Positions 46,111-56,919 are shown, counted from the stretch's first letter. The stretch is 64,000 nucleotides of DNA from Vandiemenella viatica (GCA_031002005.1 CM061921.1:128820036-128884035), one strand, 5' to 3'. The notes: generated by a model not told the origin, from the letters alone. Numbers and translations are program-made.

Positions 46111-46457
46111 AAATATTTATGGTAAATAATAATGAAAGTTTTCTTGCAAATAATAGTAGATACTATAGTGCCAAAAATTACAGAATTTACAGTGGATAAG
46201 ATAGGGTGCAAAGTGGAAGCAATAATTTACAGTGTAAGATATAGGACTAGGAGACTTTCATGGCCACTGTGTTACACCCTGGTACCTGTAACTAAGTTAC
46301 AGGAAAGACAATATAAGTTAGCTATTGACACAGTATCTAAAGTTACATTATTATTAAAATATATTTTTGCTCTTAATGGATTAACACTGCCTGATTACAG
46401 AAAAACGGGATCAAATAGAAATAAAATTATTCATAGACTACTATTGGTATCAAAGCT

Positions 46458-46800
46458 GTTTTCCAGGATAACAATGCGCCATGTCACCGGGCCATCACTG
46501 TTCGCGATTGGTTTGAAGAACATTCGGGACAATTCCAGCCACTGCGATCGCCCGACATGAATCCCATCGAACATTTAAGGGACCTAATCGAGAGATCAGT
46601 TCGTGCACAAAATCCTCCACCGGCCACACTTTCAGAATTGTGGACGTCTATAGAGGCTGCATGGCTCAATATTTCTCCAGATGATTTCCAATGACTCGTG
46701 GAGTCCATGCCACGTCGTGTTGCTGCAATTCGCCGGGCAAACGGAGGAACCGACACGCTATTAGCAGGGTATCCCATGACTTTTGTCACTTCAGTGTATA
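46458..46800 (+). pseudogene. Tc1-like transposase C-terminal fragment (copy B)
   Basis: Counterpart of 39826-40175. It lacks the 12 bp GATGATTTGGCC of copy A (an in-frame loss between short GCC repeats) in the segment before the catalytic Glu. The open frame 46698-46943 is the C-terminus read in another frame. Confidence 0.8.
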
Positions 46801-46885
46801 TCTGTCGTCGGTCTAAGGCACGCGGAAATCATTCCAAAAGATTCGGGAAAAATTATGAACATACCCATCAAAGATGGCGTAGAGC

Positions 46886-48870
46886 AGGGTCCGCTCTAGC
46901 GGTTTTGCCGCCCCGGACAAATAGACAAATTGCCGCCCCTTAAGATTATGTAGAATTATATATTTAAAAAATTAATTTTAATCGAATAAAATATTAAATT
47001 TTAATAAATCATAATTCATAAATAAACTTATTGAATTTTGATCTAGCGGCACAAAATAGAGAAATTAATTATGAAATATCTGTACATAGCCACAAATTAA
47101 CCATATTTTTTACATTTTTAAATGCTATTACAGATGGATATTATCACACAAACAATCTAAATGCCATTATTTTGAAAATAAAACGAGATTACATCAATAC
47201 GCTAAAATCACAAAAAAACTTTTTTTCTTACTTTCAGGTTGCGAATTTTTTATTACATCTTAAAATTTACTTCATCAGCAATTTCATACTCAATTGCCAA
47301 AATGGCTAAATCATTAAATTATCAATTTCTTGGTTTTCGTAAATGCTTAGCAAGGCGTCGTATACATCTCCCAAATGAAATTTTAAAGGTTTAATGCCTC
47401 TATCTCTCTATCCTACTCTCCCATCTAGTGTCACTCCATGTTTTCAAAGTTGAACCCTGAACATGCTTTAAAAGTATTGCCCATCGAAAAGTAGATGCCA
47501 AAAAGAATAAATATATTTTTTGGACCATGTTGAAGAAATTAGCGGCTTCCAAGGATGCTTTTGCCATTAATAACAAGATTGAGAGAATGGCTACTACACG
47601 GAACATTGAATGCTCGCGAATTATTGTTTAATTCTAGATTGCACTCCTGCTTTATTGCCCCTCATATTGGACCCGTTGTCAGTCCCTGTCCTCTGATATC
47701 CTGCAAATTTAAACACAAGTCATTAAGTTCTCCAACTATAATGTCAGACATTTGTTTTCTGTGGATCTTTCGACTGGTAAGAAGCCTTAAAAGCTTTCAT
47801 TAATTTTAATTTCAACATCAGGATTAAATTTATTGGTTGAAACATATCTGATTACAAGAGTAATTTGCTGTATCTTACTAAAGTCAGGAGTACAGTTTAA
47901 AATTATGGAAAATATTTGAATTTTTTATTTCATTAATAACATGAGACTTTACACTTTGATGCAGCAGATCTACTATCCCGGTTTGTATATTTTTCCCAAG
48001 ATATTGAGCTTTAGTCTCTACTTTTTAGAGCACTCAACGGACGTGCTCTTCCATAATGGGATCGTATTCAGACAGTAACTCAACTATTTTTAAGAATTAC
48101 CGTTATTATGCTCAAACAACTTGTCGCTTGTACCTTGAAAAACCAGTCAACTTTTACCAAGCATTTTGGTAATTGCAACGATTCTTAGAAGCACCTCATT
48201 CCAATGATTTATTTCGGCATTAATAACTCTTTGAGTGGCAGCATCTACAGTTTTACAACAATTTAATCTTTTTTGCCTGAATATGATTTTTCGAAATTTC
48301 ATGCTCTTTTAAAGTTTCGTCGAGGTGCTTCCAATTTTTAAAACCCTCCTTTGAGAGAGAACTAACTAAACAGCCGAAAATTTTGCAACAGAAGCAGTAA
48401 ACGCAGTTTTGTGAAAGATAGTAGCTAATCTCGCAATATTTGCTCTCCGTTGCTTAAAATTCGTGCATAATATTTTGCTAAAATGTCGATCTGTGTCATT
48501 GGAAGGAAATTTGTAATTATGCAATAGTTTAGGTGGACCTTGCCTTACTAAAAAGCTTCTTACGGCGTCTCGTAAAATTCTTGGCCACAAAGTTTTAGAA
48601 CGCCTTCTGTGAGTCTCACGTTGGTGTCAGTTCCAGTTGGTTTAGAAACTTCGTTCATTTGTTTGCTATTATTCTCTGACGATTCTGTACTTCTTTTGTA
48701 TCCCGACCTGATATTGGATTCTAAGATTTGTTTTGGTAAACCCTGAATACAGTAATTTTTTTAACGCGCCAGATTGATTCTGCCTTTCCTTCCTTTCCCA
48801 ACCTTCTTTTTTTGTACTGGTAACCAGATAGTTTTCTTTGACCGTCAGACATTTTGGAAGAGGCACGCAC
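46886..48870 (-). pseudogene. hAT transposase, ZMYM1-like, frameshifted
   Basis: Minus-strand hAT-superfamily remnant. From 48866 it reads LPKCLTVKENYLVTSTKKEG (basic N-terminus), then a TTF-type zinc finger region with VYCFCCKIFGCLVSSLSKEG (about 48405-48345), GFKNWKHLDETLKEHEISKN, a long degraded middle, and LKTWSDTRWESRIER near 47445-47400. A likely terminal repeat CAGGGTCCGCTCTAGCGGTT starts at about 46886. The matching other end was not found. Zinc-finger MYM-type 1 proteins in vertebrates derive from this group (family knowledge). Not functional. Confidence 0.7.
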
Positions 48871-48879
48871 GTAACTCAA

Positions 48880-49483
48880 ACAATGTACACTATAAAATAA
48901 TATAAAAAGTAAATATTTATCCTTGTTCTAAATAAGCTAAAACCATAACTAAGATAAATTATTCTCAGTCGATATAAAAAATATTTATGCACAACACAAA
49001 ATATTTTCCATACCCTGTGAACATAAAGAAAGTCTAGTGTTACTACACAGTCAAAGCTATTCGCGGAGGATACTATCCGTAAATTTGCTGCAAATACAGA
49101 AACCGTGTATACAGAATGGCAATTTCTATAGGCTTAAACGGAATACGTTCCAAGTTCACAAACAAAAAAAAATGATGTTGTGGAGTGATTGTCGGCAATG
49201 CACTTATTAAACCAACTGACAAAGTTATTCACATTCACTAAAATAGTTAATGAATTTCTTTTTGTTGAGACGATTTACAAATGCAGCAATTAGAGTATCT
49301 GTAAACCGCATTCGTATATATTAAGCATCATGGGTTATTATATATTAGCAGTTAACATTCTAAATTGAATATACTAATGGTATGTGAAGTAACTAATCGG
49401 TAATCAGCAGCTGGTAAATTATTTATTTATTAATGATTTAAGTACTGTCCCACACCCACTAAACTACAGTATTTTCACAAGCG
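48880..49483. other. No gene recognised
   Basis: AT-rich interval that may include the 5' end of the hAT element. No coding motif. Confidence 0.4.
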
Positions 49484-49509
49484 ATATATATATATATATA
49501 TATATATAT
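49484..49509. repeat. (AT)n microsatellite
   Basis: 26 bases of alternating A and T at the left edge of the gypsy remnant. Confidence 0.95.
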
Positions 49510-49722
49510 GTAGGCGGCATCACCCATTATGATTCAGTGAAACACTTTCATCGCAGGCAATTTATTGACGAATTCTTTCAACATCAAGTAAAGGATTGAA
49601 TTATTAGAGAATCAACGAGCCCATGGGCTGCATCTATACTCACTGTGCATAAACGAAGTCGTCCCGGAATAAAATATTCAGGTTTTGTGCTAATTATAGG
49701 CCCTAAATTCAACCACAGTTTC

Positions 49723-49951
49723 GTTTTTTATGGCTTTACGCCTCGTCGATGTCGAGGTCATTAAAGGCAGAAATGGACAGGGTAAGAGAAACTGGAAGGA
49801 ATTAGGCCATGGCCCTTTAAGGAACCATCCAGGTATTCGCCTAGATGCAAAAACCCAAATCTAGATGGCCAAGCGGAAATTCGAACCCGCTTCCCCAGAA
49901 TGTGGGACCAGAACGTTACCACTCTGTCACCATCCTCTATCCAGTTTCTGA
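49723..49951 (-). mobile_element. SINE in gypsy RT (minus), 7-bp TSD
   Basis: A 229-bp SINE flanked by CAGTTTC (49716-49722 and 49952-49958). On the minus strand: tRNA-like head with B-box-like GGTTCGAATTTCC (near 49880), the body shared with other copies (GGCCATGGCCTAATTCC-type), and a 3' end GGCGTAAAGCCATAAAAAAC. Removing it and one repeat re-aligns the gypsy RT frame exactly, so both ends are secure. Confidence 0.9.
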
Positions 49952-50773
49952 CCGGTATTAATTATCCTGAACTGCAGAAATGGAGGAATATGTAGGCAAT
50001 TGCAATTTTTTCTAAATAAGATTTACGCAGTGGCTACCAACAAGATAAATTTCATGAACATAACATTCAAAAAAACATCTTTTGAAGTCGCTAATATATA
50101 TTTCAAATTTTTTTAGTGATATCGTTTGGTCTCAAAAAAAAAACTGCCATCTTTCAGAGACTTCTAGATGGAGTTCTGATAGGATTAAAACCATTTTTAG
50201 GAAATGTTTATATTGATGCTACAGTTGTATTTTTATAAAGACGACCGAAGAAAACGTATAAAGGTTAAGATCTGTATTTGAACATTTGAAAAGTCTAATT
50301 AAACTCTATCAATTACAAAGTGTAATTTTACAGTTGCGGAATTAGAATATTTGAGTTATCATATCACTAAAGACGAGATTAAGCCACATCCATTGCTAGT
50401 AGAAGCCGTTAAGGACTTCCAAACACCCACATATGTTAAAGATTATAGTATTTCTTAGGGCTTCCGAATTACTGCAGAAAATTTATCGAAGATATGCACT
50501 TAAGGTTAAACCGTTGAAAAATATTGAAACAAAGAATCAAGTTTGAACTGACAGCTGATTTTGAAGAAGCCATGAATATTTTTAAAAAAATGCTCTTATC
50601 AGTTATCCAGTCCTAGTATTTCCCGATTTTACCATTCATTCTGAACTTGCGACCGATGCTTCAAGGTCGCAAAAAAAAAAATAATGTGTCATCACATGGG
50701 CATGAGCACCCACGAGGTTTTCTAAACTCGGCGCCCCTGATCCCGGCAATTAACTAATGCAGAAACTAACTAT

Positions 50774-51744
50774 AAAGCTGCGTATCGACTACGCGCGGCT
50801 GCCGCGCGAGTTATGTCCGAACGCGCAAAACCGGTTATTTGCTGCGCGAGCCATTTCTGTTGACGCAACCCAGTCAGAATTGCGCCGCAAACTATCCCGG
50901 TACGGTCTTTTCGTGAATCCATCGTACACGAGCAGCTGCCACTTTCACCACGATGCATCACATTGTATACTAGAAACCTAACGAAAAGTGCGTTGTTGGA
51001 TGAGGAAATTGTATTTTAATAGAATGCAGTACAGTGTCAAACTTATGAAGACATGAAACAAAAAGCTTTCCAGGATACAATAAGCAAATTTTACGATAGT
51101 GAGAACGTTAGAATTAGAGTTTTTAAAATCATAATTGAGCCGGTGTGAATGAAGTGAACACTCAATTTCGGGAGACGATTTCATTTTCTAGAATAATTCC
51201 AGATGTTTTGGACACATTATACGAATTTCTCAAAGGATAGGTAAACATATATAAATAATATCCACTTTATATTAATGTTTTTATTGTTATTTAACTTTCT
51301 GTTGTCATTCTTAAAGAGATCTTACTTCTTAGGTAAAATGTATTGAGTTAATCATGTCATTTAGCGATTCTATAGATTCGTTGAATGGAGGTTCAACTGA
51401 TGGTTCTGGTGGCGAAGGAGGTGATACCATCGAAGTCTGATGAGGATGAACATTTGCTGTGTCGCAAAAAAGTCTTTGACACCGTACAATTGTATTAAAA
51501 GGCAACACATTTCGTTATTCATGGTAGCATACTGTCGCGATCCACCTCGAACAAAGACACCCCCGTCTCAACTGCGAGTGAGCCAAGTAATGAGGGGCCT
51601 TTGCCGCCTGCCTAAATACTAACAGCGAATGGCTCACAGCGCGGCATGTTCGAGCTGGCTCGCGCTGTATTAGAATAACATTACCTGCTGCTGCCGCGCG
51701 AGCCAGTGTTCGAGGGTTTTCCACGCATAGTGGATACGCGGCTT
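50774..51744. mobile_element. 971-bp TIR element, possibly PIF/Harbinger-like
   Basis: Bounded by AAAGCTGCGTATCGACTACG (left) and the inverse of AAGCCGCGTATCCACTATGC (right), about 24-bp TIRs with three mismatches. The flanking direct repeat is TAT (50771-50773 and 51745-51747; TA is equally possible). Subterminal GC-rich repeats GCGCGAGCCA occur in both orientations at both ends, contrasting with the AT-rich core. Excision rejoins the gypsy RNase H frame. No transposase is recognisable inside, so it is non-autonomous. The 3-bp duplication suggests PIF/Harbinger but the family is unproven. Confidence 0.75.
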
Positions 51745-51892
51745 TATGCTATCGAGTAGGTATTGTTGGCCATTGTTTGAAGCCTTAAATGGCTCCGTTA
51801 TTGTTTATACGGGACCAGGTTTACTAACGTGACTGATCAAGGAGACTTAAAATTGTTGTTAAATCACAAAGAACCATGAAGCAGGTTTATGC

Positions 51893-52275
51893 ACAAAACA
51901 CAAACATCTCTGTCATTAGTACAAAGAGGGGTTAATTATTCTGGTATACATCAGTTTAATAAACTTTCCAAGAGTATAAAACAGTTTGCAGATAATAAAG
52001 ATAAATTTAAAGAAAAACTGAGAGATTATCTTATTGGCAACTCGTACTCCAGTCAAGAATTTGAACAAAATAATTAATTGTATTCAATATGACTTTTGCA
52101 AAATTCAGTTGTAAAAATTAATGTTTATTATTATTCTCTTTATTTGTAATAAATAATTGTTTTAACTATGATTATGACTCACATTGCATGTATGTGTATT
52201 AACCATGACAAGTTTCACATCCCAGGGGTCCTTCCTCAGCAGGGATTCATGAAACCATATTGATAAATAAATAAA
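51893..52275 (+). mobile_element. 5'-truncated CR1-type LINE, TSD TATGC
   Basis: A 383-bp LINE 3' end flanked by TATGC (51888-51892 and 52276-52280). It encodes the RT C-terminus (SLVQRGVNYSGIHQFNKLSK, IKQFADNKDKFKEKLRDYLI) to a stop at 52077. A 3' UTR with CACATCCCAGGGGTCCTTCC and a (TAAA)-type tail ending AAATAAATAAA follow. Same family as 24880-25245. Removal rejoins the gypsy RNase H/linker frame. Severe 5' truncation is normal for LINE insertion. Confidence 0.9.
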
Positions 52276-53529
52276 TATGCGATGGACATAACAGATTTCA
52301 GAGTACCGGTATGACGTAGTCCAAAAACTTGGAAATTTGTACAAAAATAGCGATAGCTTAAGTAAAAAAATTCACAGTAGTCAATGGCGAAGCACCATCT
52401 TCACTAATAGAGTTACCAGTCGAAAAGGCCTAAAGACGAAGAATGAAGCAAATGCGGAACGCAGAAATTGTTTACGTTCGCGATAATATCCTATACCGTG
52501 TTACCAGTGGTTATATAGCTGCAGTACCAAAAACATTGAGAGAACCAATTACTAGATTGTACCAAGATTGAATCTTATCAGATCATTTTGGTTTCAAATT
52601 AATTAGCCAGTAAATAGCAATTGAGTTTTGGTGGCCGCATAAAGGTCAAACGTTCGCAAGTATGTGAGTAGCTGCCCCAAGTTCAATAAAAGATTTGGTC
52701 CCGGAAAAGCACAGAATGTTTGCAGTCATTATCCGAAACAACAGACCCTTTTCAAAGAATACGTCTAGATATAATGAATCCTTTCAGACGCATTAGAAAA
52801 GGAAACAACTTGTGATGAATTTTCCAGATATCTAACAATGAACACTTACACGACGAAACAGCAGAATCAGGTGCGGAAGCCTTTGTAGTAAATTGGATTT
52901 TACACCTTGGCGTTTTAAAATCGATTATTTCTGACTTTGGTTCGACCTTCATGTCTTTACTATTTACACATATTTACAGGTTATTAGGTATAGAAAAATT
53001 GAGAATAAGTATTTATCGTCCCCAAACGAATTTCTGGGTCGTAAGAATATACAGAACTATTGGTAACCTACTTAGCTAGTATTAATTGTGAATCATTACT
53101 AACCTATGTTGTCCCCACTTACAGATTAAGAATTCACAATAGCACACGAAAAGCACCTTCTAATTGATAGTTGGCAGAGAAATGATTTCGCCTTTCCAAG
53201 TAACCCAGTTTCCAACGATACTGATAATCTGAACGCACATATAATTGCCTTTAATCTTAAAAAAAATATTGGTAGAGGTACGCCGAGACAGCCACTGCGC
53301 TTTTTTTGTTAAAAGCCAAACAATATAATATATTAACATTGAAGATATATTAACATTGGAGATTATATTATGATTAGTAAACCATTTTTGAGTAAACAAG
53401 AGTCGAAAAATTTACTGCTTGCTGGTTTGACCTGTGCCAAGTCAAAGCAGTAACAGTAAAAATGCAACTAACTGACAAAACAATGGTCGTTCATAGAAAA
53501 AGACTTCGGACATATCAGTGGAGCCCAGG

Positions 53530-53752
53530 AGAGGTGTGGTGGTTCACTGGTTCAGCTGGCTGATTGGAGATCGAAAGGATCCCACTCCGAATCCCTGTCT
53601 GGGTTTCCTGACCTTCACCTATGACACAGCTTGTTGAGTAATGTGAAGTACTCCAGAACGCCGCCGTAGTTCGGAGTCCATGTGTACTGTAGGTCCACTG
53701 TACCCAGTAGGATTACCAGGGTAACCATGACAGAGACGTATAGATGGGAAAT
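53530..53752 (+). mobile_element. tRNA-derived SINE-like sequence
   Basis: GTGTGGTGGTTCACTGGTTC resembles a tRNA A box and CTCCGAATCCCTGTC a degenerate B box, followed by a body with GCCGCCGTAGTTCGGAGTCC. It belongs to a different SINE family from the other copies; a similar head (GGTCTGGTGGCTCAGTGGTT) occurs at about 25768. The Tc1-type transposon at 53754 is inserted at its right side. Confidence 0.5.
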
Positions 53753-53753
53753 A

Positions 53754-55175
53754 CACTCCTGGAAATTGAAATAAGAACACATTGACGCCGGTGTGTAAGA
53801 CCCACCATACTTGCTCCGGACACTACGAGAGGGCTGTACAAGCAATGATCAAACGCACGGCACAGCGGACACACCAGGAACAGCAATGTTGGCCGTCGAA
53901 AGGCGCTAGCTGCGCAGCGGTTGGGCACCGCCGCAGTCAGTGTCAGCCAGTTTGCCGTGGCATACGGAGCTCCATCTCAGTCTTTAACACTGGTAGCATG
54001 CCGCGACAGCGTGTACGTGAACCGTATGTGCAGTTGACGGACTTTGAGCGAGGGCGTATAGTGGGCATGCGGGAGGCCGGGTGGACGTACCGCCGAATTG
54101 CTCAACATGTGGGGCGCGAGGTCTCCACAGTACATCGATGTTGTCGCCAGTGGTCGGCGGAAGGTGCACGTGCCCGTCGACCTGGGTCCGGACAGCAGCG
54201 ACGCACGGACGCACGCCAAGACCGTCGCATCCTACGCAGTGCCGTAGGGGACCTCACCGCCACTTCCCGGAAAATTAGGGACACTGTTGCTCCTGGGGTA
54301 CCAGAGAGGACCATTCGCAACCGTCTCCATGAAGCTGGGCTACGGTCCCGCGCACCGTTAGGTCGTCTTCCGCTCACGCCCCAACATCGTGCAGCCCGCC
54401 TCCAGTGGTGTCGCGACAGGCGTGTATGGAGGGACGAATGGAGACGTGTCGTCTTCAGTGATGAGAGTCGCTTCTGCCTTGGTGCCAATGATGGTCGTAT
54501 GCGTGTTTGGCGCCGTGCAGGTGAGCGCCACAATCAGGACTGCATACGACCGAGGCACACAGGGCCAACACCTGGCATCATGGTGTGGGGAGCGATCTCC
54601 TACACTGGCCGTACACCTCTGGTGATCGTCGAGGGGACACTGAAAAGTGCAAGGTACATTCAAACCGTCATCGAACCCATCGTTCTACCATTCCTAGACC
54701 GGCAAGGGAACATGCTGTTCCAACAGGACAATGCACGTCCACGTGTATCCCGTGCCACCCAACGTGCTCTAGAAGGTGTAAGTCAACTACCCTGGCCAGC
54801 GAGATCTCCGAATCTGTGCCCCATTGAGCATGTTTGGGACTGGATGAAACGTCGTCTCACGCGGTCTGCACGTCCAGCACGAACGCTGGTCCAGCTGAGG
54901 CGCCAGGTGGAAATGGCTTGGCATGCCGTTCCACAGGACTGCATCCAGCACCTCTACAATCGTCTCCATGGGAGAATTGCAGCCTGCATTGCTGCGAAAG
55001 GAGGATATACACGGTACTAGTGCCGACATTGTGCATGCTCTGTTGCCTGTGTCTATGTGCCTATGGTTCTGTCTGTGTGATCATGTGTTGTATCTGACCC
55101 CAGGAATGTGTATATAAAGTTTCCCATTCCTGGGACAATGAATTCACGGTGTTCTTATTTCAATTACCAGGAGTG
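53754..55175 (+). mobile_element. Complete Tc1-type transposon
   Basis: A 1422-bp element starting CACTCCTGGAAATTGAAAT and ending in its inverse. The 27-bp TIRs (53754-53780, 55149-55175) differ at one base. TA target duplications flank it (53752-53753, 55176-55177). It carries a single uninterrupted transposase gene. Intact ends plus an intact gene mark it as the youngest and possibly still mobile element in the window. Its interior is strikingly GC-rich compared with its surroundings. Confidence 0.95.
53998..55020 (+). CDS. Tc1-family transposase, intact (340 aa)
   Basis: Cuts and pastes the surrounding element by binding its TIRs and attacking TA sites (known for Tc1/mariner). An upstream in-frame ATG exists at 53782, but the start at 53998 (MPRQRVREPYVQLTDFERGR) gives the family's usual ~340 residues and begins right before the paired-type helix-turn-helix (about residues 16-51). 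Catalytic residues: Asp155 in VVFSDESRF, Asp244 in FQQDNARP, Glu277 in NLCPIEHVWDW. The gap between the last two is 32 residues, two fewer than classical Tc1 DD34E. The conserved C-terminus ends IAAKGGYTRY and stop. No frameshift or premature stop. Activity is inferred, not shown. Confidence 0.95.
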   Translation: MPRQRVREPYVQLTDFERGRIVGMREAGWTYRRIAQHVGREVSTVHRCCRQWSAEGARARRPGSGQQRRTDARQDRRILRSAVGDLTATSRKIRDTVAPGVPERTIRNRLHEAGLRSRAPLGRLPLTPQHRAARLQWCRDRRVWRDEWRRVVFSDESRFCLGANDGRMRVWRRAGERHNQDCIRPRHTGPTPGIMVWGAISYTGRTPLVIVEGTLKSARYIQTVIEPIVLPFLDRQGNMLFQQDNARPRVSRATQRALEGVSQLPWPARSPNLCPIEHVWDWMKRRLTRSARPARTLVQLRRQVEMAWHAVPQDCIQHLYNRLHGRIAACIAAKGGYTRY

Positions 55176-55179
55176 TAGA

Positions 55180-55970
55180 AACTCTGTCACGGCCGCCAGG
55201 AGGTTAACTCTCAACCAACACTCACTAAAAAGTACTGATTCAACATTCCAAGTAAAAACAAGATTTATTTACACGTAAACATATCCCGCCAGGAGTCACC
55301 CACCAAATTATTCTATGGCACATCTTCACCTCAGACAGCAAAACAATAAACCCATATATACAAAATACACTGTGGCGTTTGTTCAGATGCCAACAGTTCT
55401 ACAAAATGTTCTCGACAGTTTGTCCGTTGCTGTCACACTACTCGATACAGCCGATACGCTGCGTACTACCCGGGACACGCAACCGCCAGAGTCCGGCTGC
55501 CGACTGCTTCGCACCTTCGCACCATGGCAGCCCTCAAATGATACACCCATTAGTCATTAAATACAAATACACAAATCTGACGCTACACCATAATCCCTGC
55601 TGTAACGTCACAAGAGCTAAACTATTACTCTCACACAAGAAACACTGATTTTTATTCTTTTGATAAATTGGAGGAGCTTCTTCTTTAAATGGTAACCAGC
55701 AAACAAATAAGATTAAAAAAAGCAACTACAAATCTCAAATTACAAAGTTTATTGACATGATTAGGATCTATTGTATGTCCAGATTATCGGCTTGCTTAGA
55801 AAGTATAAAACATAATTTTAAAAAGTTGAAATTAAAGTAGGTGTCCTCTATCTAGCCTTATTAGATAATCTGACGTATATACTAAGCTGATGCAGCAAGT
55901 AAATAGGTTCTAATAAAGTATTTTGCACATGCAGAAAATCGACACATCACATCAGCATTTTATTTTAATA
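55180..55970. other. No gene recognised
   Basis: 55190-55560 is GC-richer (CACGGCCGCCAGGAGGTTAA; CCGCCAGAGTCCGGCTGCCG) and may be a repeat fragment. Overlapping plus frames there have no motif. The remainder is AT-rich. Confidence 0.4.
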
Positions 55971-55973
55971 CTA

Positions 55974-56915
55974 GCGGAGTTCCCGGTGTTGCGTTGCCCG
56001 CTATAGTTGGCGTAGATTTGCCCGTACCCTATTTTTATTCCCGCAATGAAAAACATTTGTACAAAGTTTCATAAAATTCGCGCCAACTTTTTTTCGAAAT
56101 TAATGCAAACCTATATTCACCCGCCTCCTACCAAGAAACCGGTGGGTTGAAGTTTATTTGCACGAACATTATTTTCATTCGTCTGAAAAGATTCATATAT
56201 ATCAAGCTTCGTTAATTTTGTTAAGAAATTGCATTACTACATTACTGAACAACACTAGAGTATGTTAGAAACCCACATTTGATTCAATTGCGAAGCGAAT
56301 GGATATACTTTTAGCTCGAAACGCCAGATACTTTAACTCCGCAGATTCAGCCTTTTATACAAATATCAAAAGTGAATCCGGAATAATATTATCGTAAACA
56401 GGAGACCAATGCTGATGGCCAAAGTCATTGTCCATAGATCATGCTTAAAGAAAATCTCTGTTGTTTTTACGGTTATCTATCACGTTTAAAAATTGAATAT
56501 CCCGAATCAAAGAAGTGAATACTTCAAGTTATCGCTATCTATGGCGTTTAAAAATTGAATATCCCGAATTAAAGGAAAGAACAAGTATTTTTTAGTATGC
56601 AAAATAGTTATTTTTGTAAAGTTATCTTATTGCTTTCATTAAAGGCGATGGTAAGAGACATTTAGTTGTGTGTTCGGTGCGAAGTATGGAACATCTAATC
56701 CTTCCATCTTTGAGATTTGTCATCATACGTTCAGAATTTCATTTAATGCTCCTGCGTTATTTAACGTTGAAACATAAGACATGCCAAACAACTGAATTAA
56801 GATTCTTAGTTTTAAAACGGTGAAAACCCCAGTTCGAAATCTGCTCCGTAGTTTCCGAGTTTTTATACGACCAATATATCCGGTTTTCATTTTATAGATA
56901 TAGATAATGTGTGAT
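55974..56915 (+). repeat. Interspersed retroposon-like repeat
   Basis: Opens with ACTAGCGGAGTTCCCGGTGT and ends with CGTAGTTTCCGAGTTTTTAT then TTTATAGATATAGATA. This start and end resemble a widespread class of arthropod non-LTR-derived repeats that open near ACTAGC and close with an AGTTT..G..TTT...TATAGAT block. A GTTTAAAAATTGAATATCCC motif is repeated inside (about 56483 and 56529). No coding region. Class assignment is tentative. Confidence 0.45.
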
Positions 56916-56919
56916 GTTG

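Larger units (their letters stand above)
41261..46880 (+). repeat. 5.6-kb duplicated block, copy B
   Basis: Near-identical to 34636-40260. It starts just after the gap inside the LINE linker (CCGAAAACCTTGGATCACAG) and the homology ends at or after GATGGCG (46874-46880), where copy A meets the gap. Copy B differs by added bases in homopolymers (for example in the A-run near 41402) and lacks 12 bp present in copy A at about 39910-39921. Confidence 0.95.
49515..53520 (+). pseudogene. Gypsy/errantivirus-like pol split by three insertions
   Basis: Plus-strand pol remnant in four parts separated by a SINE (49723-49951), a TIR element (50774-51744) and a LINE tail (51893-52275). RT starts near 49515, with IIRESTSPWAA near 49603, DLRSGYQQ near 50020-50045 and NVYIDATVVFL near 50208, a changed YxDD. 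RNase H begins LATDASR near 50648 and crosses the TIR element, ending with TDQGDLKLLLNHKEP near 51830-51875. Integrase follows: zinc region CPKFNK, LDIMNPF (first Asp) near 52755, SDFGSTF (second Asp) near 52930, C-terminal VVHRKRLRTYQ near 53490. The integrase Glu position appears lost (RPQTNFWVV). Frameshifts and stops throughout. Confidence 0.8.

Noticed and set aside
54102..54663. Minus and alternative-frame open stretches within the Tc1 transposase
   Set aside because: Overlap the intact transposase and arise from its GC-rich codons.
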